From positions 1-59,687 of the IMG/VR virus record IMGVR_UViG_3300037584_004428: DNA of 59,687 nucleotides; one strand, given 5' to 3'. Below, in pieces: positions 8,053 through 16,089 of the stretch (positions are counted from its first letter, which is position 1; each line of letters opens with the position of its first letter). The stretch is from a virus. The position numbers and the translations under genes were made by a program. A model generated the notes under the pieces. It worked only from the letters and a program-made list of their open reading frames with translations. It searched no databases and was not told the origin of the DNA.

Positions 8053-11000
8053 ATGGCAATAAAATTTTCACAATTTATAACACAGACAAGCGCTTCTTCA
8101 CTTAGCCATATAGTAGGCTATAATGGGGCCGATAATATTCAAATAACTCCCGCAGACTTTTTCACAAGTTTTGTAACGGGTACAGCAGGACAAGTAGCAT
8201 ACTTTGATCCATCAAACAATTTAGCAGGAGAAAATGCTTTTTTCTGGGATAATACAAACAAGAGATTAGGTATTGGAACAAATAGTCCAAATCACAAAAT
8301 TCATGTGGTAGATGATTCTGTTACAACTGGAACCGGAACACTACTAGAGTTACAAAGTCCACCTATAAATAATGGTGGTAGCTTGAATTTAGATTTCAGA
8401 GTTAGTAGTGCTAATACAGATGATAGATATGTTGCTAGGATTTCAGGAATGAGAGAAGGAAATGGAGCATTAAGTCAATTACAATTTTGGACTGAAAGCT
8501 CAGGTTTATATCAAAGAATGACTATTACTTCTGAAGGTAACGTAGGTATTGGTACTACTAGTCCATCTTCTAAATTACAAGTATCAGGAACTTTAGATGC
8601 AACTGGTATATCACAACTTGGGTCTAGTGGTGCTAATGTATTTTTAACATCTTCTAGCGCAGGAAATGTAGGTGTTGGTACGAGTAGTCCTACAGATAAA
8701 TTAGATATAGCTGGTGCTGCAAGATTTACCTCTAATATAAGTTTTGATAGCGGAAAAGCTGGTAGAATTTATAAAGCTAGTAATCACGGTTTAGCAATAC
8801 ACGGAGTTACGGGAACTGAAAATGACTTTGCAATGTTTACTCCTACAGGTATGCTTAAAATAGTTGTACCAACTGGAACTAATAATTTAATTTTAAATCG
8901 TGATAACGGCAATGTCGGTATTGGAACAACTAGTCCTGATTCTTTATTACACGTTGCTGCAGATGTTAGCAGTGCGAACACAGGTACTATAACAATAGAA
9001 GGTAGGCCAACTGGTTTTTTAGGTGATGATATAGCAACAATTGATTTTCAGAATAACGGTAGTAAACGTGCTGATATTAGAATGGAAAGAGGTAATACAG
9101 CTACTGATTCTCAACTTGTTTTTTCTACTTCTGACGCAGGTACTCTTAATGATACATTAATAATAAATGAGGCAGGTGACGTAGGTATTGGTATTACTAG
9201 TCCTACAGCAAAGTTGCAAATTGCTGCTGATTTTTCTAGCTCACCTCAACCACTTATATTTTTATCTAATAGTGGAGCAAATAACCCTGGTGGAGGTAGT
9301 GAAATTATTTTTGGATCATCAACTTCTGCAACTACATCACTTTATAATGCAAAAATACAAGTTATTAGAAGTAGTTTAGATAATGGATCATCGGATTTGT
9401 TTTTTCAAACAACCCATGTAGCTACATCTCAATCGCCTAGTACAAAAATGACAATTAAATCTGATGGTAATGTCGGTATTGGAACAACTAGTCCAAATAG
9501 AAAATTAACACTAATTGATGATGGCGCAGCTAATGGATCACAAAATATAACCGCACAATTTTCAAATCAAACTTCAGGAGCAACTTCTAGCGCTTTATAT
9601 ATTGGTGCTAGTGCAGGTGCAGATTGGCTTATAGGTAAAAACATATACGGTGTTTCTAGCCAATCATATTTCCAAATAGGTAACCAAGCTGGAACTACAC
9701 CAGCTTTAACAATAAATCATACAACTAACAACGCAACTTTTACAGGAAGCGCAACTATAAGAAAATCTAGTTTAGGTGGCTCAACACCTATGGCTGATGG
9801 AAGTTTAGTTTTGGGTGCAGGGTCAACTGATTATTATAGTTTCAGGTTAGATTCTAATGCTGATTTATATTTAGATAAAATCTTTGGTGGTACTGCTGCT
9901 AATGTTTTAAGTATAGATAGAAGTTCTACTAATGGAAATATAACTTTTGCAGGAAATATTGAAGCATTAGGTTTGACTTTTTCAAATGGTGGAGATAGGT
10001 CTTTAACAGGTCCACAAAATGAAGATTTAATAATTAATGCTAGACCAAATGACACAACAGAGGGTTTGCATTTACAAATAAATGGCACAGATAAATTATT
10101 TATTAAACAAGATGGCTCTTCAACTTTTGCAGGTTTAGTAAAAGCACCTTTTTTTACAACCGATGGTGGTCGTGGATTCAAACAAAATAGTGTAGCTTTT
10201 GTAGGCACATATTCAAATGGCGCCGCTGCTAATGGAGCAAATGATTTAGGTAGTACAACAAATAAATGGCGAGATATTTATATATCAGGAGATATTACTT
10301 CCTCAGCAGGGGGAGCAACTTTTGCAGATGCTATTAATACAACAGGTAAAGTTAATATTAATATACCAAGTGAGGGAAATTATTTTGAAGGTGGCTCTGC
10401 TAGTTTAAGAAGATTAACAATTACAACTGGGACAAACATTTCACCTCACGCATTACATACTTTTAATATTGCATCAAGTAATGGAAAATATAAATTTGAT
10501 GTTAATGGAACAGAGCAATTTTCTATTGACTCAAGTAACGCAACTTTTGCAGGGAATATAACTGTTAGTACAGCAAGTGCTACGTTAAATTTATTATCAG
10601 GCACAAATGGTAATAGTACAATTAATTTTGCGGATCCAGCAGATAACAATGTAGGTCAAATAATATATAGACATAACGGTAATAGCATGGCGTTTGATAC
10701 TAATGACGTGGAAAGAATGCGTATTGATTCTACAGGAAGTTTATTAGTTAATACAACTACAAATCAAGGTGTTGGTGGTGTTAGTATTGATCCTATCACA
10801 GCAGGACTTACAACTATTGTAAGCAATACAAGTAGCTCAGGTGCTGAATTATTTGTCGCAAGATTTAATTCAACTCAAGTAGGTAGTATTACATTAAGTG
10901 GTACAACTGGTACTCAATTTAACACATCCTCTGATTATAGATTAAAAGAAGATTTACAAGATTTTGCAGGATTAGATATGATTTCTAAAATACTTGTTTA

Positions 11001-11202
11001 TGACTTTAAATGGAAATCAGATGACAGTAGGTCTTATGGTGTAATGGCTCACGAACTTGAAGAAGTTTTACCTCAAGCAGTTAGTGGAGAAAAAGATGCA
11101 GAAGAAATGCAAGGAGTAGATTACAGTAAAATAGTACCACTATTAATTAAATCAATACAAGAGCTTAAGGCAGAAGTAGAAGATTTAAAATCAAAAATAT
11201 AA
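8053..11202 (+). CDS. Tail fibre/spike protein A3 with S74 intramolecular chaperone (1049 aa)
   Basis: Third member of the set with the same N-terminal anchor, then many GNVGIGT/NATFAGN-type repeats. Unlike A1 and A2, the last 90 residues form a peptidase S74 (endosialidase-type) chaperone: SDYRLK starting at S960 fits the self-cleavage motif SDxRxK, followed by YDFKWKSD, YGVMAHELEEVLPQAV and a terminal coiled coil (LLIKSIQELKAEVEDLKSKI). Such a domain trimerises the fibre and then cleaves itself off. A TATCTTTG promoter begins 3 nt after the stop. Confidence 0.9.
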   Translation: MAIKFSQFITQTSASSLSHIVGYNGADNIQITPADFFTSFVTGTAGQVAYFDPSNNLAGENAFFWDNTNKRLGIGTNSPNHKIHVVDDSVTTGTGTLLELQSPPINNGGSLNLDFRVSSANTDDRYVARISGMREGNGALSQLQFWTESSGLYQRMTITSEGNVGIGTTSPSSKLQVSGTLDATGISQLGSSGANVFLTSSSAGNVGVGTSSPTDKLDIAGAARFTSNISFDSGKAGRIYKASNHGLAIHGVTGTENDFAMFTPTGMLKIVVPTGTNNLILNRDNGNVGIGTTSPDSLLHVAADVSSANTGTITIEGRPTGFLGDDIATIDFQNNGSKRADIRMERGNTATDSQLVFSTSDAGTLNDTLIINEAGDVGIGITSPTAKLQIAADFSSSPQPLIFLSNSGANNPGGGSEIIFGSSTSATTSLYNAKIQVIRSSLDNGSSDLFFQTTHVATSQSPSTKMTIKSDGNVGIGTTSPNRKLTLIDDGAANGSQNITAQFSNQTSGATSSALYIGASAGADWLIGKNIYGVSSQSYFQIGNQAGTTPALTINHTTNNATFTGSATIRKSSLGGSTPMADGSLVLGAGSTDYYSFRLDSNADLYLDKIFGGTAANVLSIDRSSTNGNITFAGNIEALGLTFSNGGDRSLTGPQNEDLIINARPNDTTEGLHLQINGTDKLFIKQDGSSTFAGLVKAPFFTTDGGRGFKQNSVAFVGTYSNGAAANGANDLGSTTNKWRDIYISGDITSSAGGATFADAINTTGKVNINIPSEGNYFEGGSASLRRLTITTGTNISPHALHTFNIASSNGKYKFDVNGTEQFSIDSSNATFAGNITVSTASATLNLLSGTNGNSTINFADPADNNVGQIIYRHNGNSMAFDTNDVERMRIDSTGSLLVNTTTNQGVGGVSIDPITAGLTTIVSNTSSSGAELFVARFNSTQVGSITLSGTTGTQFNTSSDYRLKEDLQDFAGLDMISKILVYDFKWKSDDSRSYGVMAHELEEVLPQAVSGEKDAEEMQGVDYSKIVPLLIKSIQELKAEVEDLKSKI

Positions 11203-11204
11203 AG

Positions 11205-11212
11205 TATCTTTG
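11205..11212 (+). promoter_or_regulatory. Bacteroidetes-type -7 element TATCTTTG (lysis block)
   Basis: TATCTTTGTAAATA directly after the fibre A3 stop and 90 nt before the first membrane-protein gene (11302). Matches TAnnTTTG. Probably drives the 11302-14693 block. Confidence 0.6.
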
Positions 11213-11301
11213 TAAATATGAAATACACAACAACAACAACTTGGGGTAATGACTTAGAGGTCGAATACAAATATGTATAAATTAATAAATAGAATTGAAC
11301 C

Positions 11302-11715
11302 ATGAAATTCTACACTAAGAAAACAACAGAAGAAATTTTAGCTCAAATAGAGATTGATAAAATCAATGCGAAAAGTACAGCTAAAGAAATTGCATCGAAA
11401 CATTTAGGAAAGCATGCAATTAATTATATAACTATACTCGTTGTAATAGGTGTGGTTAGTTCTCAGTTTTTAGAAGGTGGTGCTTTAACAGCGGTTATTG
11501 GATTGGTTTCTACCGCAGCAATGGCTTTGATAGGTATACTCCAACATATTGTTGGCGCTAAAGAAAAAGAGGAGAAGCCAGAACTAGAGATAATAAAAAG
11601 TTTGATTAAAGAACTTTCAGACAAGGAAGATGACCCTATGCAGGTAGATGTGACTGACACAGATGTTACAGTAACTAAAGGAGAAAGCAAAGTAACAGCA
11701 AGTAAAAAGAAATAA
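11302..11715 (+). CDS. Two-TM membrane protein, holin candidate (137 aa)
   Basis: N-terminal 38 residues polar, then two hydrophobic segments at about 40-54 and 61-82 joined by a short turn (SSQFLEGGAL), then an acidic/Lys-rich cytoplasmic tail ending SKKK. Small size, two membrane spans and its position at the head of a block containing an endolysin are holin-like. It could equally be another inner-membrane lysis regulator. Next gene starts 1 nt downstream. Confidence 0.6.
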   Translation: MKFYTKKTTEEILAQIEIDKINAKSTAKEIASKHLGKHAINYITILVVIGVVSSQFLEGGALTAVIGLVSTAAMALIGILQHIVGAKEKEEKPELEIIKSLIKELSDKEDDPMQVDVTDTDVTVTKGESKVTASKKK

Positions 11716-11716
11716 C

Positions 11717-12022
11717 ATGGCACAAAAAATAAGCGAAGAAACAGAAGTAAGATTAGATTTAAAAACAATAGGAATTATTGTTGGCGGCGTAATCTCTCTT
11801 ACTAGCATGTACTTTGTTTTGAAGTCAGATATAGCATTGGCTATGGAAAGACCAGAGCCTGAAGTTTCTAAAATTGAGTGGTCTTATAAAGACGAGCTTG
11901 TGCGTTCGGAAATATCTAACACTAATGAAAAGGTGCAAGGTTTAGAAAAATCAGTAGAAGAAATAAAACAACAACTAAATAAAATTGACGAAAGACTATA
12001 TGAAATTAGCAAACAAAGATGA
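11717..12022 (+). CDS. Single-TM coiled-coil protein of the lysis block (101 aa)
   Basis: One membrane segment at about residues 17-35 (KTIGIIVGGVISLTSMYFVL), followed by a polar linker and a heptad-patterned coiled coil (residues 65-100, ending DERLYEISKQR). The topology is that of a membrane-anchored rod. Could act with the neighbouring holin candidate or span the periplasm like an inner-membrane spanin; no lipoprotein partner is evident. Ends 4 nt inside the next gene. Confidence 0.55.
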   Translation: MAQKISEETEVRLDLKTIGIIVGGVISLTSMYFVLKSDIALAMERPEPEVSKIEWSYKDELVRSEISNTNEKVQGLEKSVEEIKQQLNKIDERLYEISKQR

Positions 12023-12342
12023 GATGTGCAATAATTGCCTTTTTCCTGACATGTGTCACTTTTGCTCAAACTGATATTGAAATAATTCAGTTTAGCGCCT
12101 CTTTCGTTAAAGATAATGAGATTGAATTAAAAAGTTTTAGATATGATTCTGAAACTATCTATATGTCTGACTCCAAAGACAAATTCAATAAATACAATAT
12201 TAAATACATACCAACCATTATATTATTTTATAATGACGAAGAATACTATAGGGTAGAGTCAGGCATAAGTTTGAAATTGCCGGATAACTCTATTGAATTA
12301 ATAGAAAACAAAATAGAAGAAATTATAGAAAGTAAATTTTAA
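12019..12342 (+). CDS. Secreted thioredoxin-fold protein lacking CxxC (107 aa)
   Basis: A short N-terminal hydrophobic segment with a likely cleavage after FAQ (about residue 16) suggests export. The rest follows a thioredoxin beta-alpha layout: IEIIQFSASF (strand and active-site position), a helix and middle strand TIYMSD, then KYNIKYIPTIILFYNDEEYY with the characteristic cis-proline (P65). The dithiol CxxC is replaced by SASF, so it cannot be an oxidoreductase. Role unknown; possibly a binding or assembly module. Overlaps the preceding gene by 4 nt and lies 2 nt before the barrel protein. Confidence 0.6.
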   Translation: MRCAIIAFFLTCVTFAQTDIEIIQFSASFVKDNEIELKSFRYDSETIYMSDSKDKFNKYNIKYIPTIILFYNDEEYYRVESGISLKLPDNSIELIENKIEEIIESKF

Positions 12343-12344
12343 AT

Positions 12345-13574
12345 ATGAAACAATTAATAACATTAATATTTATACTATCTACATTAAATGTATCATCACA
12401 AGTTATAGATACAGATAAAAAGCTAGAAGATAAGATTGTAAAAAAATATAAAGCAAAAGATTTTTTTAAAAACATTTATAAAGATATTTTTAAATACAGC
12501 ACTGTTTATGTGGCTGGAAACGTAGACAATCCTAAAGAAAATCCTAAAGATTATTTTGTGCGAACCAACCCCGATGGTAACCTATACACTCCACCCGTCG
12601 TAGTTGACGGCACGGACTATTACGACTTTGATTATCGTTATGGTTTTGGAATCCGTAAGTTAGCACGTTTTGATTACGAGATCAAAGGGAAACACTACTA
12701 CGATGGCACAGAAAACAATATTGGACTATCAGCACCTAACTCACCTGTTGATGGCTTAGAGTACACGATTCATTATGAAAAAGAAAGATCTAGAGACGAT
12801 GTCTTTACAAATCATAGATATTTCGTTAAACACAGTGGTAAGTATCACATAGCAAAACTAGAAAGTAGAAAGCAAGGAAAAGTAGATTTTAATTACAAGT
12901 CGGCAGAGTTAAGAGCAAAACTCCCAATAGGTAAAAAACTTTCTTTATCCGCCGGTGCAATTTACAGGACTCATTTGCGTCCTTATGGATACAACCCGGT
13001 AGAAATATGGCTTAATGAAACAGATGAGAATGGATGGCCAATCAACCCTTGGTATTCTTTAGGATTTCAATATGGCTATGATGATATATATTACACACAA
13101 GAAGATCAAAATGGCAATGAAATATCAGATTGGTATTGGGTGAATCCTCAAGGTGAGGTTGTGGCTCATACAGATTTAGAATTTAGAGATACAGTATTTG
13201 CAGATCTAATGAATAGGTATAATGAGGAGATTTGGAGTGAGCTAGATACATTTGGCGTTGTCAGCCCAATTGTCGGATTTGACGTGTACCACTACAAAAG
13301 AAATTTCTGGTTACACGCGTTTGGATCATATTTACTACCTTTTCATAAGTATGTGCAGGGAGACGAATCTTTCAGTTATTTGAATCGAAATAATTGGGGG
13401 CTCGGAGGATTAAGAGAAGATGTAGATTTAGAACAATGGGAGGATTGGCAGGCAGGCATTTCATTTGGATGGAAGCTGTCAAAAAATATTGGGGTATTTG
13501 TTGAGGGAGAATATACAAGGTTTTGGGATTCTGAAATCTATCAATCTTCTGTAGGTATAAACTTTAGATTATGA
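12345..13574 (+). CDS. Secreted protein, probable outer-membrane beta-barrel (409 aa)
   Basis: Begins with a good signal peptide (MKQLITLIFILSTLNVSSQ). The mature part has many alternating aromatic/polar strands (SAELRAKLPIGKKLSLSAGA, FWLHAFGSYLLPFHKY, DWQAGISFGWKLSKNIGVF, VFVEGEYTRFWDSEI) and ends SSVGINFRL, typical of outer-membrane barrel C termini. Not a recognised enzyme. A phage barrel could alter the host surface, for example receptor masking, or take part in outer-membrane disruption. Region 12541-12660 is GC-richer (about 43%) than its flanks, hinting at separate origin. Overlaps the next gene by 4 nt. Confidence 0.6.
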   Translation: MKQLITLIFILSTLNVSSQVIDTDKKLEDKIVKKYKAKDFFKNIYKDIFKYSTVYVAGNVDNPKENPKDYFVRTNPDGNLYTPPVVVDGTDYYDFDYRYGFGIRKLARFDYEIKGKHYYDGTENNIGLSAPNSPVDGLEYTIHYEKERSRDDVFTNHRYFVKHSGKYHIAKLESRKQGKVDFNYKSAELRAKLPIGKKLSLSAGAIYRTHLRPYGYNPVEIWLNETDENGWPINPWYSLGFQYGYDDIYYTQEDQNGNEISDWYWVNPQGEVVAHTDLEFRDTVFADLMNRYNEEIWSELDTFGVVSPIVGFDVYHYKRNFWLHAFGSYLLPFHKYVQGDESFSYLNRNNWGLGGLREDVDLEQWEDWQAGISFGWKLSKNIGVFVEGEYTRFWDSEIYQSSVGINFRL

Positions 13575-13804
13575 TGAATAAAATACCTAACGATAAACTC
13601 CTTCATTTTTTTTGGGGAGGTATATCTGCTTTCCCCTTAATCTATTTATTCTCTATTTACGGATTTATTTTTTCCTTAACTTTGTATGCAGCAAAAGAAA
13701 TCATTTATGATTGGCGAATGGGTAAGGGTAATCCAGAGTTTTTAGATTTTGTTTATTCTAGTGTACCTGCGATATTTTATTTAATATTAAAATTAAATTT
13801 ATGA
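13571..13804 (+). CDS. Small membrane protein, YfiM/VanZ-like pattern (77 aa)
   Basis: Begins MNKIPNDKLLHFFWGG and continues through two membrane segments (about 19-38 and 58-75) with AAKEIIYDWRMGKGNPEFLDF between them. The order DKxxHF..G ... AxKExxxD ... G..E..D is shared by small membrane proteins found next to phage lysins and distantly with YfiM-type lipoproteins. No lipobox. Overlaps both neighbours by 4 nt (ATGA), so it is firmly in the lysis operon. Confidence 0.6.
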   Translation: MMNKIPNDKLLHFFWGGISAFPLIYLFSIYGFIFSLTLYAAKEIIYDWRMGKGNPEFLDFVYSSVPAIFYLILKLNL

Positions 13805-14262
13805 ATAGAATTAGTGATCACATAACGTATGCAGAAGCTATACATTCTAATACGGCTAAAAGAAAGAAGATAGATAACACACCAAACCCCACTCAAATCG
13901 CATCAATGGCAACAGTTGCTGAAATGGTTTTTGAGCCTTTAAGGTCTTGGGTTGGTGGGCCGATAAAAGTAAATTCATTTTTCAGGTCACCATCTTTGAA
14001 TGAAGCTATTGGCGGAGTTAGTTCCAGCCAGCATTGCAAGGGTCAAGCGATTGATTTAGATGATGTTTATGGATACAAATCCAATGCTGAAATGTTCATG
14101 TATATACGAGAGAATTTAGACTTTGATCAATTGATATGGGAGTTTGGAACTGATATGAATCCCAACTGGATTCACGTATCATATGTATCAAAAGATGAAA
14201 ATAGAAACAGATGTTTGAAGGCATATAAAGAAGATGATAAAACTAAATATAAAGTAATATGA
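13801..14262 (+). CDS. Endolysin, peptidase M15-type (153 aa)
   Basis: Zinc peptidase expected to cut peptidoglycan stem peptides in the periplasm during lysis. The M15_3 signature is clear: FFRSPSLNEAIGG (residues 60-72), SSSQHCKGQAIDLD with zinc ligands H78 and D85, LDFDQLIWEFG, and PNWIHVSY with the third ligand H125. No signal peptide, so release depends on a holin encoded nearby (11302 or 14259). Length is typical for single-domain phage M15 lysins. Overlaps neighbours on both sides by 4 nt. Confidence 0.9.
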   Translation: MNRISDHITYAEAIHSNTAKRKKIDNTPNPTQIASMATVAEMVFEPLRSWVGGPIKVNSFFRSPSLNEAIGGVSSSQHCKGQAIDLDDVYGYKSNAEMFMYIRENLDFDQLIWEFGTDMNPNWIHVSYVSKDENRNRCLKAYKEDDKTKYKVI

Positions 14263-14693
14263 GTTCTAAAAAAAAATTTTCTGAAACGAAAGTAGGTTTG
14301 TTTTTAAAAAAAACTGCACCAGGTATATTAGATACTGTGGGAGATGTGTTGCCAGATGCAGGAGTTATGGGATTGGTAAAGAATTTAATTAAAAAAGAAT
14401 CGGATGTAGTTTTGCCAGTTGAGGATAAAGAAAAGGCTATGAAATTATTAGAACTAGATATTATAGAGATGCAGGAAGTTAGTAAAAGATGGACGGCCGA
14501 TATGTCCAGTACATCTTGGATGGCTCAAAATGTAAGGCCAATGACGCTTATATTTTTTTCAGTAGCATATATAGTTGGGTGGTATGCGGGTTATGAATTA
14601 GACAGTGTGGCTGGAGTCCTTTCGCTTATTGTAGGAGCATACTTTGGTTCTAGAGGGATTGAAAAGGTAATGGGTAATAATAAACATAAATAG
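14259..14693 (+). CDS. Holin, 3TM-family-like (144 aa)
   Basis: The segment RWTADMSSTSWMAQNVRPMT (residues 77-96) followed by two hydrophobic helices (about 95-112 and 116-132) is the hallmark of the phage holin family that carries WxxDmxSxSWLxxNxRPxtL. The N-terminal region has an amphipathic segment around residues 28-44. Lies immediately after the endolysin with a 4-nt overlap, which strongly supports the assignment. It would permeabilise the inner membrane to release the M15 lysin. Confidence 0.8.
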   Translation: MSSKKKFSETKVGLFLKKTAPGILDTVGDVLPDAGVMGLVKNLIKKESDVVLPVEDKEKAMKLLELDIIEMQEVSKRWTADMSSTSWMAQNVRPMTLIFFSVAYIVGWYAGYELDSVAGVLSLIVGAYFGSRGIEKVMGNNKHK

Positions 14694-14697
14694 TAAA

Positions 14698-14832
14698 ATG
14701 GCTAGAAGAGTAATAAATCCTATTGAGTACAAAAGAGTAAGAAAAAAAAGACCCGGCATTCACGCTAAGACTAAAATTAGTAAATTAAAAAGTAGTAAAT
14801 TGTATAAAAAATTAAACATAGGTCAAGGATAA
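14698..14832 (+). CDS. Lys/Arg-rich mini-protein (44 aa)
   Basis: Begins MARRVINPIEYKRVRKKRPG and continues with Lys/Ser repeats. Starts 4 nt after the holin stop and its own stop overlaps the next ATG (TAATG). About 40% basic residues. No family recognised; nucleic-acid binding is a guess from charge. Confidence 0.55.
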   Translation: MARRVINPIEYKRVRKKRPGIHAKTKISKLKSSKLYKKLNIGQG

Positions 14833-14987
14833 TGGCAAAAAAAGGAAGAACAAAAGGAAACAAAATATGTCCAGCTGGAATAGCTTGGGCAAAAAGGACT
14901 TTCGATAGATACCCATCAGCTTATGCAAATATGGCTGCGAGTAAATATTGTAAAGACCCCAACTATGCAAAAAAAAGTAAAAAATGA
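14832..14987 (+). CDS. Basic mini-protein with YPSAYAN motif (51 aa)
   Basis: Contains ICPAGIAWAKRTFDRYPSAY and then ANMAASKYC. The pattern AxxKRxFxxYPSAYANxxAxxxC is shared by many small marine-phage proteins (from memory close to the DUF5872 group); function unknown. Two Cys (C13 and C40) may bind metal. Its stop overlaps the next gene's ATG by 2 nt. Confidence 0.7.
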   Translation: MAKKGRTKGNKICPAGIAWAKRTFDRYPSAYANMAASKYCKDPNYAKKSKK

Positions 14988-15103
14988 TAGATAAGAAAAA
15001 ATTAAGAACTATTTCAGCAGAATTAAAAAAAGCTTCAGCTCTTCATAAAGGGCAAGCGGCTAAAATTGACAGGATGCTTAAATCACTTAGTAAAAAAAAA
15101 TAA
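14984..15103 (+). CDS. Basic mini-protein (39 aa)
   Basis: Overlaps the preceding stop (ATGATAG). Product is one amphipathic basic helix (KLRTISAELKKASALHKGQ) ending SKKK. No family recognised. Support comes from tight coupling and the run of similar genes around it. Confidence 0.5.
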   Translation: MIDKKKLRTISAELKKASALHKGQAAKIDRMLKSLSKKK

Positions 15104-15128
15104 TAAATAACAAGTAAAAAAATAAATC

Positions 15129-15509
15129 ATGAAAATGAAAAAAACGATGCTTAATGCTGTGCAAAAAGTAAAAATGGCAATGGGTAAAAAAATGCCTAAG
15201 CTATCTATGGAATATCCAAAAATGAATAAAGGTTTCGATTCACTTCCTTCTGATGTTCAAAATAAGATTATGAAAAAAAAACCTAAAATGACTGAAAAAG
15301 GAATGGCTAAAAGAAAAAAAATAATAGCAGGAGTAAGAAAAGAAGGTGAGGCTAAAATAAGCAAAGAGGCAGAAGAAAGAAATAAGCGTATAGGTGGAAG
15401 AAGTGGAGTGCGTGAACCCCTGCCGCCTAGGATGGTAATGGCTAAAAAGAAGCCTAAAATGGCAATGAGAAAGAAGAAGCCTAAGATGGCAATGAGAAAG
15501 AAAAAGTAA
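15129..15509 (+). CDS. Lys/Met-rich repetitive basic protein (126 aa)
   Basis: Extremely basic: Lys makes up more than a quarter and Met about one-eighth. The C terminus contains an imperfect tandem (KKKPKMAMRK, repeated as KKPKMAMRKKK), and the middle holds GFDSLPSDVQNKIMKKKPKM, where FxxLPxxVQxKI is a pattern I associate with other small phage virion proteins. Protamine- or histone-tail-like composition suggests DNA condensation, but this is inference from composition. Stop overlaps the metallopeptidase ATG by 1 nt. Confidence 0.65.
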   Translation: MKMKKTMLNAVQKVKMAMGKKMPKLSMEYPKMNKGFDSLPSDVQNKIMKKKPKMTEKGMAKRKKIIAGVRKEGEAKISKEAEERNKRIGGRSGVREPLPPRMVMAKKKPKMAMRKKKPKMAMRKKK

Positions 15510-15874
15510 TGGCATTTAACTTAAAAAATATTTATGAGGTTTTCGGACACAATAAAGAATTCTCTAACGGGGATAGAATTGTTGTGGAAAAAAAAATGTC
15601 TAAAAAAGTTTTAGGTCAAATAAATCCCAACGGTGTAATTGAAATAAATAAAGATGCAACACCTGCAAATAAACGCAGGGCGGTAAAGCATGAGCAAGTT
15701 CATTTAGATCAAATTAGATTAGGCTTGTTGCATTTTGATCATAACAATTATCATTATAGAGAAAGCATAACCTCACCAATACAGACAATACCAAGTAGTA
15801 AGATTAACACACACGACAGAAGTTTGCCGTGGGAAATAGAAGCACACAATGGGCGAATTAAAAAAATGGGTTAA
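15509..15874 (+). CDS. Small HEXXH metallopeptidase-like protein (121 aa)
   Basis: Contains RRAVKHEQVHLDQIRLGLLH, a textbook HEXXH zinc site, and a later acidic residue in LPWEIEAH that would be the third ligand of a gluzincin. The preceding strand GVIEINKDATPANK is typical of the edge strand before such helices. At 121 aa it is a minimal catalytic domain. Could process virion proteins or attack host peptides; substrate unknown. It lies among the basic mini-proteins and overlaps the next gene by 26 nt. Confidence 0.65.
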   Translation: MAFNLKNIYEVFGHNKEFSNGDRIVVEKKMSKKVLGQINPNGVIEINKDATPANKRRAVKHEQVHLDQIRLGLLHFDHNNYHYRESITSPIQTIPSSKINTHDRSLPWEIEAHNGRIKKMG

Positions 15875-16088
15875 ACAAAAGTGGGTTCGTATTGGAACCG
15901 ATGGTACAATTAAAGGCCCTTGTGGTACATCTAAAAATAAAAAGAATCCTGACAGGTGCTTACCACTAGCGAAAGCCAGAAGATTAAGTAAAAAACAATT
16001 AGCAGCAACAGCTAAGAAAAAAAAGAGACAAGGCAGAGGTCGTCAATTTGTTTCTAATACTAGTGCTGCAAAAGTAAGAAACGCGTAA
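15849..16088 (+). CDS. Small basic phage protein, KWVxIGTDGxIKGPCG family (79 aa)
   Basis: Recognisable conserved start KWVRIGTDGTIKGPCGTSKN followed by PDRCLPLAKARRLSKKQ and an all-basic tail with QFVSNTSAAKV. Two conserved Cys. From memory this family is common in marine and cyanobacterial phages (annotated as a DUF) with no known function; basic charge suggests DNA or RNA binding. Begins inside the metallopeptidase gene (26-nt overlap) and lies 1 nt before the next gene. Confidence 0.75.
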   Translation: MGELKKWVKQKWVRIGTDGTIKGPCGTSKNKKNPDRCLPLAKARRLSKKQLAATAKKKKRQGRGRQFVSNTSAAKVRNA

Positions 16089-16089
16089 C

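Noticed and set aside
11218-11280. 20-codon ORF (MKYTTTTTWGND...) after the 11205 promoter
   Set aside because: It begins almost at the expected transcription start, leaving no leader, and is very short; more likely part of the 5' untranslated region of the 11302 gene.
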